DNA of 64,000 bases from Sternotherus odoratus (Eukaryota > Chordata > Testudines > Kinosternidae): positions 41,164,319 through 41,228,318 of the forward strand of contig JAVMKO010000006.1 of the NCBI GenBank assembly GCA_032164245.1, in the 5' to 3' direction. The translations under genes were made by a program, and so were the position numbers. A model generated the notes under the pieces. It was not told the DNA's origin and searched no databases. It worked only from the letters and a program-made list of their open reading frames with translations. Shown in pieces: positions 44,001 through 55,745 of the stretch. Numbering within the stretch: position 1 is the stretch's first letter; each line of letters opens with the position of its first letter.

Positions 44001-44402
44001 TGGGGAGTCCTTAAGACTTTTATTTAAACTATTAGACTGTGTTAAACTGGGGAAGTTTGAAGTCTTTTTCAAGAAAGGTATATGTTTTTTTCCTGATGAC
44101 TCTACATTGTGGAGGCTATACACTTGGTAAATGTGAGGGCTAGGAGGTGAGGTAATGTTGGAACAATACAGAGGAGTTTCGTGATCACTGATATGTTCTT
44201 CTTGATTCAAGTCATTATTGACACATTCTTCTAAAGCAGGCTTCTGTTTTGGATGATCCTGCTTTTGTTCTTGATCAAGTTCATTTAATTCTTCATTAAT
44301 GCTAATCAGCTTATGGCTTATATCAGTTTCATCCCATTCTAATGCATCTTCATTTGGACCATTTAGGTCCATCAAACCAGGATCAATAACATTCAGGGGC
44401 TC
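41019..44402 (-). CDS. AKAP6: A-kinase anchor protein 6 (mAKAP), C-terminal coding exon
   Basis: Open for 1127 codons plus TAG (41021-41019) after an acceptor at 44403; the exon begins in phase 0 with EPLNVIDPGLMDLNGPNEDA. AKAP6 is a scaffold at the nuclear envelope of striated myocytes and neurons that gathers PKA, PDE4D3, calcineurin and phosphatases. Visible features: Ser/Asp/Glu-rich, low-hydrophobicity sequence without membrane segments; acidic clusters (TDDEDDSDLLSS, EEELGIKDEDDDSSIVTDED); and the amphipathic RII-binding helix SVHNFVMEIIDMASTALKSK ending at 41742. About 240 residues follow the helix, in line with the roughly 2,300-residue mammalian protein whose RII site lies near residues 2055-2072 (recalled from the literature), so the exon appears to reach the true C-terminus. 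The calcineurin/PDE4D3-binding part should lie in its first half and the PP2A-binding part after the RII helix (known from mammals, not visible as motifs). Codons before 44402 in the same frame are intron. No frameshift or stop interrupts it. Confidence 0.93.
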   Translation of the reverse strand, partial: EPLNVIDPGLMDLNGPNEDALEWDETDISHKLISINEELNELDQEQKQDHPKQKPALEECVNNDLNQEEHISDHETPLYCSNITSPPSPHIYQVYSLHNVESSGKKHIPFLKKTSNFPSLTQSNSLNKSLKDSPFSSTKSLPDLIGRTALAKPFNYMYHSGNISRHSESESGIVSEGDTETSNDSEIFLINDNEGTQSNPEIGALEAHMSDIVDVIKQKIKQEEEDHITLSNNCHSTSSACRANGKEGVLNGAIQHTSDCLEEELQGKHDVFTFYDYSYLQGTKLKLPVMMKQSQTDKACTEGTLLHGFYFDKIPCKAEHQSAELQPDEFMHEHTLASVSRESDPTSCKSMEGARKLTDIQNAKQASPLSHSSSLESLSVAGDLFGSSIFRAGDGLQRSTSLESWLTSYKSNEDLFSHHGSGDISASSDSVGELSKRTLDLLNRLENIQSPLDQKIKRSISDITLQSGSQKMSLAGQLVLDIASSINEDSAASLTELSSSEDLSLCSEDIVLHTNKVPDSNASFRKHLNRSVADESDVNVSMIVNVSCTSACTDDEDDSDLLSSSTLTLTEEELGIKDEDDDSSIVTDEDIYEECNLISGLDYIKNELQTWIRPKFSFTREKRRCNLSDEIRCSKDVSSNETSKAIDTLSTETLLNGSVYKLPENNGNSKNISDGHELGTKNQIIKDRSQAAKDQFVDDMENGNVENTPDSQKEELLRTSSAPKNLGLLDGKGAENECCVCEVFTDSSDDSPLDGKETVQPSNISTSLLQECENHLQSDDHCIAHTSIRKPCTEPAAEMRGIDTQDTSLLKYLPNDQQCITSTIEKPTDCCAAFKPNEPEENTPASGSDSCCNCNSVAFDKRTVEDCSVHNFVMEIIDMASTALKSKSQPECETATPTSLTQIKEKVMEHSHRPIQLRKGDFYSYLSLSSHDSDCGEVTKYIEEKSSTPVPLDFADERENIECFFEACPEEERVEQLPHFSYTTPDGSLASGKVLELLGDPKTSAKCSSVSFLSNDIDVNVPNPANQKVSNNLKIIIDDSLTTDSHNEGLDMNSLKFSTKKRSTGKSLGTGNTEGSIAASAKASAIGFQLKPDHWKDKDVLHQDAKTLTCEEKLLNLHTERHINMHR

Positions 44403-44420
44403 CTGTAAAAAAATTACAAA
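44403..44420 (-). other. AKAP6: 3' splice acceptor of the AKAP6 exon
   Basis: On the minus strand gtaatttttttacag precedes GAGCCCCTGAATG. A T7 tract and CAG at 44405-44403 make a good acceptor. The open frame continues 27 codons into the intron by chance. Confidence 0.85.
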
Positions 44421-44526
44421 GATTAAAAAATAATTATACATTAAAAAACTTTCTAGAGAAATAAGAATAAATACACTGAGCACATGTAAGTTAAAGGCAG
44501 TAAAAGTGCTTATAAATAAAATAGAA

Positions 44527-44718
44527 TCAGAGAGGTAGCCGTGTTAGTCTGGAATAGCAGAAGTGACAAAGAGTCCTGTGGCACCTTAAAGACTAACTAA
44601 AGTATTGCAGCATGAGCTTTCGTGGGCTAAACATCCGACGAAGTGGGTATTCGCCCACGAAAGCTCATGCTTCAATACTTTAGTTAGTCTTTAAGGTGCC
44701 ACAGGATTCTGTCACGCC
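44527..44718. repeat. Fold-back repeat with 57-bp arms
   Basis: Arms 44571-44627 and 44653-44709 are inverted copies with only two mismatches in 57, separated by a 25-base loop (taaacatccgacgaagtggg...). A short lead gaggtagccgtgttagtctg at 44530 belongs to the same repeat family as 19509-19645. It lies about 170 bp from the AKAP6 acceptor on the intron side. Confidence 0.9.
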
Positions 44719-47700
44719 TAATAAAATATAAACACCAATGTGTTATGTAAAGTTAAAATGAACATATGAGAGTGAAATCAGTTAAATGTAAACATGGTCT
44801 CCATTTTTGTACTTTTTCTGTATATAACAGAATATGTTTGCTGTTTGAAACCCTCTGATACAGGATTTTGCCAACAGAGATTGTTTTTGATCAATCTGGT
44901 CAGTACAACTTGCTTAAGAAACCTCAGGTCTTATAGCTAAAAGGGATCCCATACAAATGTATCAGTAGGTAAAAAATAACAATTAGCACTTTATTATATT
45001 GGACATGAGAGAGATTATCTTTTTAGCCTACTTAAGTTTAAAAGAGTCTAGATTCAAGATAAACAACCATTAAAGGATTTTAAACTTTTTATAACAGAAA
45101 CTTTTATGTTGCCAATGTTATAACAGATAATCTAATACAATGACAGTCAGAAAACTTGCTTGGGTATGGAGTACATTCACTGTGATGAATTTTTATTAGA
45201 ATTTCTGTTTATTCTTTGCTTGCTGATAAAGGCAGTACTAATGACTGGTTAGTATGACTAATGAATGCTAAATCCTCAGTGGTGAGAACAATCAATCAGT
45301 CTAATCAAATACAACATTCATTTCAAATATTGTCTGTGCTGACACTGTACTCTGGGAGAGTGCTAATAAATAACTGAGCTAGACTTTTTTAAAGACTTTT
45401 GTCACTTTCCAATAATATTTGCAATTATGTGTATACAACACTTAAAGCTCATCTCAAGAATACTTTCTTCTAGAAATAAACAGAAACCGACCCATGTGAA
45501 AGGAAACATGATGGCAACGCATTTAGATAGTCAGCACAAGGTCAGACTGTTCAGTCCCCCATTGAAACTTTCAGAACAAAAACCAAGTGGTACACAGCTT
45601 TTGGGTTGGCTTTCTGGACACAGGTGAAGTTCACCTTATGGCACCTTCCTCTTCATTTTCCTCTCCGTGCCCATGTAATCTTGCAAGGGTGAATTACAAT
45701 TTAGGAAAGACTTTTGGTTCATCTGTGGTAGATCTATTATCAGTCAGTAATGGGGACATGCAAAAGAGAAATCAATTACTCAAGTCCTTAAATATAACAC
45801 TGCTTTTCATGATGCCATAGCTCAAGATTTGTCAGGACGTTGTCTGGCTCTGTATATCTCAAGGATAGAACACAACTGAAGAAATTAATAGTAAGGCTGT
45901 TCAATGGCATTCATCAGCAGGCATTTTCCTGACATGTTTGTTTGTTTTAAACCAGCCTTACAACTGAATATCTTTACATTTAGACGATGGCCCAGATCCT
46001 CAACTCTGTTCCAGTCCCTTTGTACTACTCCTGAGGTGCAAAGTGGCCACAAAGCTAGCATAGCTAGCCAGCCCTATATCAGGTACTCCTTTGGCCTCCT
46101 TGGCACAGAGTGTTGTTATGCTCTGCAGTCCTTAGTTGTTTAATGGCTCTTAGTTGTTTATGGTCTCTTTGTTCTGACATATGGCACAGTCTCTCTTCTT
46201 TCAAATCCATTCAGAAAAAAATCTTACATAAAAGTGATCTCTCCTGTGTACTGTATTGTAAGGTGTACTGTACTGTCTGGGTCTAAACTAGACGGTAAGT
46301 TCCTTTGAGGCAAGAGTGCTGTCTTATATGCATGTACAGAGCTCAAACAACAATCTAGACCACAACTGATTTAGAAAGATACTGAAATAGAAGTAGGCTG
46401 TAGCAAAGAGGAGGACTGGGAGGGTGTAGTTATCAAACACAGTCTATTATAAAAATAATTATTATGGTACTCTCTTTTTTTCTAGGATACTTTGGTGCAT
46501 CAGCCCTTAAATATGGCTCACTAGGTCAGAAATCCCAGCTAAAACACCTGTTTGCTGGATGTAGGTAGATGAGAGCACCAATGTAATCCATCCAGAGAGC
46601 TGAATGCTATACTCAGATTTGCCAATGGAGAAGTGGGGAATATAGGGTACCAACTCTGATGGTTACTTCTTTGGGTCACTAATAACGTGGGCCAGATTCC
46701 AACAATTAACCTGTAGGTAAAAATCCTCATATCCAATTATCAACACCCCGAGCATTCAGTACCCCACAGGAAGATTAAAAGGATTAAATAAAAACTAGTC
46801 TAAAACATGTTATCTAAAGACAATCTACTCATTTTCCCCATTTTTCTCTGAATTTTCTTATTATTTCAGGCAACTTTGCACTTAGCATTTGGGATACGTT
46901 ATTACAAACTGTCTCAAAGTCACCTGATTTTTACTGCTGTAAGCTGCTGCCAACTGCAAGAAAAGAAATCTGTGAAGGCAGGAAATCAGCAGCAGATTCC
47001 ACAGATTTTATGTGCTGCAGAATCTGATTTTATTTCTCAGAAATACATTTGGCTTTTCCTGGTTAGGAAGATAACCTTCCCACTGTAAATTAGCACGCTG
47101 CTGCCTTGTTTGTTCTACAAGTTAGACAGACTGAAACAATAAAACACACAAAAGTATGACCTCAGCCCATTCATCTTAACTAAGTGCTCTGTTACATCAA
47201 AGCCTACTTTTTATCATTTAAATGTATACTGTTTTCTGAGAGTAAGTTTTTCTAAAAGAAGGAACACCCAGCTCAAGTCACTGAAACGTTCTTATAAATC
47301 ATTTTACATCATTGGCCACGGAGTACGTTTTCCCCTCCCTTTTACAAAAGCAGGCAGGCCACTCAAATAACGGAAGGATTCGGACACTGTGACATCAGCC
47401 TGGGAGAGTAGCAGTGGGGAGGGTGTAAGGCTTTTGGAGTGCTGAACAGCGTGGGACGCCACCTCCCACTGTGGTTGCACTGATGGTGGCAGCAGGGGGG
47501 AACCAGAAATTTGAGAAGACTTTGTTTGTGTAATGTGAATGTCTTCCTGAACAGGCTCCTAACTGCATAGGCAGGATGCCAGGGCATCAGATTTATGATT
47601 ATTTTATTAAATTAGATCTTGTGGATTTTTCAGTAGAACATCCGAAATTGCAGACAAGATGGAACCTTTTACTACTAATCATCCAGAGAGTGGGAGACTG

Positions 47701-48160
47701 AGCCCTTCTCCTCACGACTGTTGTTGGCCCCTAATGTCTGTGCTACATTCTAAATGTCTAAATTAATGTTCCTTGGAAGGACAGTCAAAGATAAGGAGTA
47801 AACGAAATGGAAGCATTTTCTTTTTGCTGCTTTCCTTTCATCTCTCTGTAATGTTGTGGGTCTTTCTTTTTTCTTCTTCCTATAGCAGAGTTACGAAGCT
47901 GGCTTTCAATGAGAGAAGGTTTGGAATAACTCTAGACAGTTTTTCAGGGTTGTGGGTTGTTTTTTTTTTTTACAATAATTTATTTTGGTCCCACACACCT
48001 GACAGTGACCTATGATAAAACCTTCCCCTCTAATTTCTTCTAATTTTACTTTTCTCCCATTCTGAGAATGAAAGAGCTAGAGATTACTTGATGTCTTAGA
48101 GCAAAAGGGTAGGTATTTAGTTAACTGCTCCAGAAAATAAAAGATTTGTGCATGAAAGGC
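44719..48160. other. Intron, no feature recognised
   Basis: AT-rich with short frames only. No splice-flanked coding frame or terminal repeats were noticed. Confidence 0.45.
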
Positions 48161-48234
48161 TAGATCCTCAGCTGGTGTAAACTAGTAAAACACCACTGAC
48201 TTCAAAATTACCATGTAATTTACACCACTTCAAT
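48161..48234. repeat. Partial palindromic fold-back repeat
   Basis: agatcctcagctggtgtaaa and gtaatttacaccac are the remains of inverted arms around a centre accactgacttcaaa, the same class as 19852-19942. Confidence 0.5.
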
Positions 48235-49404
48235 CAATGCTGACTTTGGTCCTCCTTGCACCTGGGGCATTTGACTTATTCTGGCCCAGAGTATCGCTCC
48301 TTGAGTCACATTATCCAAGAATGAACAGTCCATTAGAGACAGATGTCCTGATTCAGAAAAGCAGACACAAGAGGACAGTGAAAACATTTTCTGCTTCTAG
48401 CACAAGCAAAAGGGGACTACCACTGAAAGGCAACCTTGAGAGTTCTAGAGAGCGTCAGGCTTCTTCACAACAGTGAGTTCTATAGGGTGAAATCATGGCT
48501 CCTTTGAAGTCAGTGACAAAATTCCCATGAACTTCTGTGGCATTCACCCCGGGTACCAAACTGTCAGGGAGAGGAATCTGACAGTTACATACACTTCATT
48601 AGATATTACCTGCTTTAACTGATTGCCTGTGAGTATTTAAGCTGCATGATATTTCAGCACTTTACCATTTCAATTTGTTTTATACATCTCACCCTTTTAA
48701 CAATGAGTATCCTTAAAAACCCAGTGGGACAGAGCTTCCGCTGATGTGTATTGGTGGAGCTCCACTGACTTCAGAGGAGTTAGTTTTCCTTATAGAAGCT
48801 GAGAATCTGGCTCAGCATTTTTGTCAGGGCCCATACCAAATAATGGGCTGAATCCTGCGGTAAGGGACTTGCCAGCAATGGGAGTTTGCCTGACCAAGGA
48901 CAAAGTAGAAATTGGGTGGGATTTTGGTAAGCACTTAGTGTTGACCTGCTCCCATTGAAATCAATCATAAAATAAGCCTAAGAGTGAGCACTTTTGAAAA
49001 TCCCTCCCAACTGAGTGTAAATATCTCAGGATTTGGCCTAATAGAAATAATTTAAGAGAGTATATGTATTCTCAAAAGATTGCACAGTACACCACAAATT
49101 CTATACCAACACTATTAAATGCAACCCCATCTGGTGTGGAGTGCAACAGCCAAATGGCATACATGCAGACAAGAGACATAATTTTTGCCCTAACAAGCCA
49201 AGACATACATCTATCCATATTATATATACCACTGCTTCTATAATACTGCCATTGAGCAAACAGCAGATAGCCTTCTAAGGTTCCAGCCAGAAATCTATCA
49301 GACAGTAAATTGTATCTGACTTAGAAGCTGAAGGTGAAAAGTTGAATTCGCCCTGCTGGGATTGGCATGTGTGGTTTTAGGGAGTCTAGGTATTTGCAAC
49401 TTGG
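48235..49404. other. Intron; fragments of short fold-back repeats only
   Basis: Isolated half-sites of the tgacttca-type hairpin repeats appear around 48500, 48760 and 48940. No coding support. Confidence 0.4.
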
Positions 49405-49532
49405 GCCCTAATCAAGTAAAAACTTTAAGCACATGCAGAATCTTACTCACGTGAGTAGTTCCATCATGTTCACTGGAATTACTCATGTGAGGTAGGTTAA
49501 ATATGTGCTCAAATATTCATAAGATCGGGGCA
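49405..49532. repeat. Palindromic fold-back repeat
   Basis: Left arm ttgggccctaatcaagtaaa ... ttactcacgtgagtagttcc and right arm gaattactcatgtgagg ... cataagatcggggc are imperfect inverted copies about a centre catgttcactgg. Confidence 0.65.
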
Positions 49533-52302
49533 TTACTGCTTAAACCACTGATCTACCCTAAATGTTTTCAGGGAGAAGCATCCTGTAAAAAATCATTTTA
49601 AGATTTGTTTCCCCTGTAATTGTTTAAGAAAAAAGTTTCAAAAGATAATACATTTTTCCTGTACTGTTTTCTTTACTAATTCAGAGATGGATTTGTCGTT
49701 TTCTCTAGCGCGTTATTATTTAAGTTAAACAATGATTCCCTGTGTTTCATTCTCATTTGCATGTACTATTTCAGTACAGATACTTTGTGTTGGTCAAATA
49801 GCCCAATAATGTAACCTCCACGTAACATTATATTTTTTAAGGAATTAACATTAAAAAGAGCTTTTACAATAATAATTATAAACTCTGTTCCCCACCACCT
49901 CCCACAAAATCCTTCAATTGCTATGTACAAATTACCCAAACGTAACCGCACATATGGGACGGGGGGAGGGGAGAGAATGAAAGAAAGAAACCATCCCCCA
50001 CCTCCAAGAATGTATTCACATTCAAGAAAGACAAACATGATTTTGTTTTTTGAAAAATGCCAGCTTGCAAAGTACTTCTGCTGAGGGAAGTAGTCATGTT
50101 TACAGTAGCCACTTCACTTCTGCTTCACTTATGTTCATTTTCTAAATGGGGTTCCTTGTATGATAGCTAACCAGAAAACTGTCCTCATCTATCAACACCT
50201 ACACTTCATAATTAATAAGCAGTATTGCTGAAAGGATCTGCTCATTACAATATGATAGGTTATGGTGTACTGGAGCCCACTAGAGAAACCAATCATTAAC
50301 ACATCTATTTACTATAATTAAGGTTAAAACAGGAGTTTATCTGTAACTCTGTGTTCATTTTTTAAGAAAATAAAAATCCAGGACTCAGGTTAATATTTTT
50401 CCTTGCTCTACTTTGAAATAATTAGCCTCAGTTCTACATTCTTCACATGCAAAAATTCCATCTACTTCAACAGGCATTGTGTGTGCAAGAGGGTGAAGTC
50501 CAATTTTTGAGGCATCAAAAGGAGAACTTTTAAAGGGAAAAAACAGAGATTTCTCATCCCCGCCCATTATCTTTCCCTCCACTCATACCCCCTTTATTCT
50601 ATCTGCAGTATTTGTTTATAACAGTGCCCATCCCAGCAGCATGGCCAAGATCTCACACTAAGGTCTATGTGGGCAGATTCCTGCACCTATAAGGAGAGCC
50701 ACTGGTTTCAGTGGGGCTGGGCTCAATTGTGGGTGTCCATGTACAAGATTATCTGTGGAGGACAGGGGTAATTGATGTTCTGTCATTGTTCAGTTTCTCA
50801 CAGGCATGTCAATGCTTCAAGTTCTTCTTGACAGTCAGAAATCAAAGGTGGAAGCAATACAAATGTTGGATATTAAAATGACACTTTTCTCTAGTTCATT
50901 TAGCAACTTTAAAAAGAAACAGAATTAATAATTGTAAGGGTTTTTAAGGGAAAGCATCAATTTGGAAAAAAAAACTAGTCCTATCTGCAACACACATACT
51001 TACTATAGTTACTATAACGTCTGGGACTATTGTCATTCAAAAAAATCAGAGGAACACCTCCTCCCCTCCAATTTTTTCCTCTATTTTTAAGTTTATTTAA
51101 TCTGTGCTTTAGGGAGCACTTTGGGGCCAATCAGCTGTGCGCTTGCACCCGGGAGTAAAGGGGCATAGGGAGTCCCCTAACTTCCCTCAGTGCGCTACCC
51201 AACGAGCCACATGTTGTGCAAGGAGAAAGTGAATGCAGAAAGTGTGGAGTTTCGGCTTCCACCCCTTCCCCTTCAACACACCAGTCAGCAGAGCTGAGCC
51301 AACATGGAAAAGGAAATGCCCCATGCCAGGAAAATGGCTGCTGTAGCTTACTTCTCCCATCGATCACTGGAGAAGCAGGGACTTAACTGAGTCACAATTT
51401 GGTCCCTGTTCTGCTCCTGGAGTAGCATTTACCCAGGCTGGACTGCAAGCCATTTCTGTGTGCAGGCAGTTGGGCCCCAGTTCTACAACTGGATCCTCCC
51501 ACAGGTTCCTGCGAATGAGACTTCATTCATTAAATGTTGTCAGAGGAGGAGGAAAACCTTTGTGAAGATTTTCAGAAGAAACATTCAGAATACACTATTT
51601 AAAAGGTGCTCTATCAGGAACTGGAATTTTTTTTTTAATTAGGCAATTTCACAAGATTCACACTGAGAGGGTTTCTTTAACAAAATAATTCAAACATTGT
51701 GACCATTATGAATCCAAAACTAAGCTGCAATGAAAAAAGGTGACACCTTTTTAGTTCCATCACGTTGTCATCCAAATAGGTTTACAATTGTCGACCTACA
51801 TGCCAAGTTGCGTAAGTGGGCTTTTTTTCTTGATGATAACATCTGGCTACATGGCACATTTTACTGGCAGTTGTTTTCACTGCTTTGTAGTTTTCTTTTC
51901 ATCTGTCAAGAGGTTACATGACAGGGGTTTTTGTGCTCCTGAATGTCATTTTGGTCTCACCTTTGCTTTTGTGGCGTATGTGCATTTTTCTCCTCCTTGT
52001 GAGAGAGTCCAGCACAAATCCTTAATGGAAAGCCTAAAAAGAGCATTCATAGCTTAACACAAAAACAGAAATTTGCTATGCATTTCCACATGCAGTAAAG
52101 GCCAATTCCTAAGGTCTTACTCAGATAAACTCCATTCAAGTTAGTGGGAGTTTGCCTACAGCAGCATCTCAGATTTGGACCAAAATGCACACACTGACCT
52201 CACTAGCAGGAGAAAGAACAGCCTTTATGGTTAAGGCACAGAACTGGAGCTCAGCAATTCTGTGGCTTTGTCTACACATAAACTTGTGCTGATTTAACTA
52301 AG
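49533..52302. other. Intron, no gene seen
   Basis: AT-rich; a GC-richer patch at 51110-51480 has short frames without domains. Half-site fold-back phrases occur near 50690 and 52100. Confidence 0.4.
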
Positions 52303-52751
52303 AGCTTGTCCACACAGGCAAACTGGCAGAACTATGGTGGTATAATTATACTAGTATAACTATACCCCAAAAAAGGTCACTTTTATTTTGTAACAGGGCT
52401 TGGTTATACTTGAAATTTCAAAGCGCTGCCGCAAGAATGTGCGAGTGTGGCCACGCGCGAGCGCTGGGAAAGAGCTCTCCCAGCACTCCTGGTAATCCAC
52501 CTCCACAAGGGGATTAGCTCAGAGCACTCAGAGTGCTGTTCGGAGCCTGTTCACACCAGTGCCTTAAAGTGCTCAGACTTGCTGCGTTCAGGGGGGTGAT
52601 TTTTCACCCCCCGAGCCAGCAAGTTAGAGCACTATAAAGCACTAGTGCAGTCAAGCCCAGAGTGTCCACCCAGAGAGATATACCAACATAGCTAGCGCAG
52701 TATGGTATTACCATTATAGTTCTGCCAGTCAATCTCCCCATATACACAAAT
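52303..52751. mobile_element. MITE interrupted by a second MITE
   Basis: Outer ends agcttgtccacacaggcaaa with ctggcagaactatggtggta on the left, and taccattatagttctgccag with a degenerate terminus on the right, are inverted copies. The inner element at 52397-52662 separates the halves. Confidence 0.6.
52397..52662. mobile_element. Harbinger-like MITE (GGGCTTGG ends)
   Basis: 266 bp from gggcttggttatacttgaaa to gcactagtgcagtcaagccc. The subterminal gcgctgcc/gagcgctggg repeats and ccaccccc-type centre (ggggggtgatttttcacccc is a perfect palindrome) resemble the tatagcgct-type termini at 20361-25291 in layout. Confidence 0.7.
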
Positions 52752-55563
52752 CACCATGGTGTCGAAGAGAACCATCTGTCTGTCCTACTGATAAATCAAG
52801 ATTCAGGATAACTCTTGGAAACTGATTACAATGGAAAGTACTTCCCTGAGATTTTGCAGGCTCCTTCATTATGGCAAAGGATATGTTCTAAACATGGCAA
52901 GCCTCAAACTCAGCCCTAATCTTCAGTGGTAAGAAGTCCCAAAGCAGAAGGTCTCCACTGAACCCTCTCTGTCCCAAAGCTTCAGGCATCTTGTTCTGGG
53001 CTCCATTAACTGAAACATCCCTGTTGACCATAGCGAGTGATAGATACACAGAGATGGGGAGACCTGGAGGTGAGTAGGAATAGGGATTTGAAGTTGACTC
53101 AGAAGAGGGCAGCTGGAATTTTGAATGGGATCTGGAGCTGGAATTGCACTGGAAGCAAGTATAGGGTTCAAAGCACAAGTGTTATACTCCTATCCATTTT
53201 TCTTATTTGGGAAGCTGGCTGCTATGTGTAGTAACTGCCTTGGCTTTTGTGTAGCCTCCCTGAGCAGCCCAAGATAAAGTGCTTTGCAGAAATTCAACCT
53301 TTAGGTGACAAAACAATGGACAACTCTGGCCAAGACTGCATTTGAGAGGAAGGTAGCAGTCTGGCTTGGTAAAAATGCAAAAAGGCACATCTTTTTACAA
53401 CTGCTATTTGGGTGTGTGAATGGTAACAAGTGTAGATAGGAATCAGAGGTTTATAGCACTGTAACAAGTGAAGGGCATAGGGCTATTAATATTAATATTG
53501 TTAATATGCCAGCTTGAAGTTTAATGTGTACACTCAAAGGCTTCCACATGACTTAGGAGAAACTCAGAGTTGCACTGAAACAAAATTTGTGATGCATTTT
53601 TGTGTAATGTTTAGAGATATTGGAGCATTTTTATGGTATCCGGTTCCATGCTAATATAAAGTTCTTTCCCCCCTGTATTTTTTTAAATACAGCTTTCTGC
53701 ATTGTTGAGTAAACCCACTGGATTAACTGTGACTCCATAAAGTTTAGGAACTCATTTATTATGTTGCTAGATCAGACACTGCATTTATTCACACAGTGCA
53801 TCTATAAAACCTCGCTTTCATTAGAACTGTGGGGAGGCTCAGTCTTTCTCCCTTACTGGAGAAGGTGAAGCTCAAGAAGATAATTAAGCATGAAACAATG
53901 AGGAGCCTTGCTGGGTAAGCAGTAGTGTGAAAACAGTTACTCCTCACAAAAGAGGGGAAATTAGCTGGCTGGATAAAAAAGGAAGTGTCAGACTGGAAGA
54001 CTGAAAGGACTGCCAGGGTAAGTAAATAGCTCTATGCATCATTAATGCAATTTTTTTAACACATAAATGCCACAGCTGTCTAAATTTAAATGCAGCTAAA
54101 TACTATGTGTTGAGAGATTAGTATACCATGTTAAAATAATTTATTTTAAACTTTCATCTTTCACTAATCTTAGCCACCCTTCCTGCAAAATTCACCAACC
54201 TCTCAGTATTGTATTCTTGTTTACAATGCCAATGTAAACAGAGCATTCTAAAGTGATTCCATTTGCTCATTATACCTTAACAAACACATTATTTTCCATT
54301 CTTAATACAGATATTTTTGTGAACAGAAACTTTTTGATTTTGCTCTTTCACAGAGTAAAGACTTGCGATGTGTGCTTCCTTTCAAAACTTCCTTCTACCC
54401 GAATAGTGTTCCCTGAAGCAGCCACATTTTTGGCACAAGTTCAGTTATATGCAGTGCCAAAAGAAACAGAATAAACAAACACTGCTTAATGCAGCTGGCT
54501 AGGAAATTTACATATTACTGCACACCAACATGAAGACCTGAATATGGATTAGAGCTACAGTGATGACACAAATGTCATATAGATAAAGAGAAACAAAATT
54601 CAGCAGATCATTACTTTTACTGATGATTTACATTTTACTATTTTATATATATGCATGTATATTTATACATAAATATTGATGTGAAGGTGTACATTTATAT
54701 TTTATATAAATTTATGTATATGCCTTATTTTACAGAAAAACACATTAGAAATATTTTACACAGTTTAAAAAAGGGGTACAATTTATCATATTTCTCCACT
54801 AGGAAAGCCAGTCGGCTCTATCATATGTCCAAATGTACAGACCTCTGAGAGAGAGAAACAAAATAACCAACATTTAAAAAACTCTTACGTTCCTTAAAAT
54901 TGCTTTTGTATATATAGAAATATTATTGATCTAAGCCCTGATCCTGCAAGCACTTGTGTATATGTGTTAGAAGGATATGCAGCTCCTAAGATAAAAAGTC
55001 CTACAATATTCAATGTTAAGGGTTCAATCATGCAAATACTTCTACACATCCTTCAAATACATATGTATATGTGTTTGTAGAATCAGGGTCTTAAAATCCA
55101 ACAGTACAGGACCTTTTAAGGTAGAAGTAATTACTGTGTAAACCACTGGAAAAAAGGACTCCTTCCCCTCGTTTAAAAATATTTTCTTTAACAACTCTTC
55201 AAGGAGAATATTAAAACATAAGCTGAGCTCCTACCCTCATGACACTCATTGCAGGATTGAAGCCATAAATATACAATGCAATGAGCAAGGCATTTAAATG
55301 TATGGAACAGTCATTTTCAAAGGATCAAAAGCTGCTACTTTACATTTTTTAGCTTCTGTTTTTCTATCATCAATTTTTTAAATACTGGCCCAGAGCATAA
55401 TCATGAGGTCAGTGAATGTTAGGTACAAATATAAACTCCAGATTTTGCTTCTAGGACAAACATCATGTAGGATAGACATGTTATAGCACAAGTGTGTGAA
55501 TGAATCCATGCCACACCTTCATTCAGGTTGGAATACTCAGGAATCAGAACCCACTACTAGGTT
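52752..55563. other. Intron, no gene seen
   Basis: Short frames only. A stretch at 53780-54030 has a TATA-like ggataaaaaagg and a strong donor-like agg|gtaagtaaat on the plus strand, too weak to call an exon. Confidence 0.4.
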
Positions 55564-55745
55564 CGAATTTTCAAAGACATGTGGGTCCCATTTAGACACC
55601 AAAATAAGTAGTCCAGAAGAGCTCATGTTGAATTTTTGGGAATCTGACCAGAAGTATCACAATGAGAGCTATGTGCTGAGCACTTTTGAATATCTGGCCC
55701 TTAGCTGACTAAATGGGAACGGCGCTCTTTTGAAAATTGGGCTTC
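55564..55745. repeat. Imperfect fold-back repeat
   Basis: cgaattttcaaagacatgtg with ggtcccatttagacacc on the left and gactaaatgggaacggcgct with cttttgaaaattgggc on the right are imperfect inverted arms. The centre contains agctatgtgctgagcacttt, as in the fold-back at 8226. Confidence 0.55.

Noticed and set aside
44571..44709. Hairpin as a microRNA precursor
   Set aside because: Arms are long and almost perfectly paired and the sequence has a diverged repeat relative at 19509, so a fold-back repeat is the simpler reading.
47363..47587. 74-codon minus frame in a GC-richer intron patch
   Set aside because: No AKAP6-like sequence and no acceptor/donor pair; not supported as an exon.
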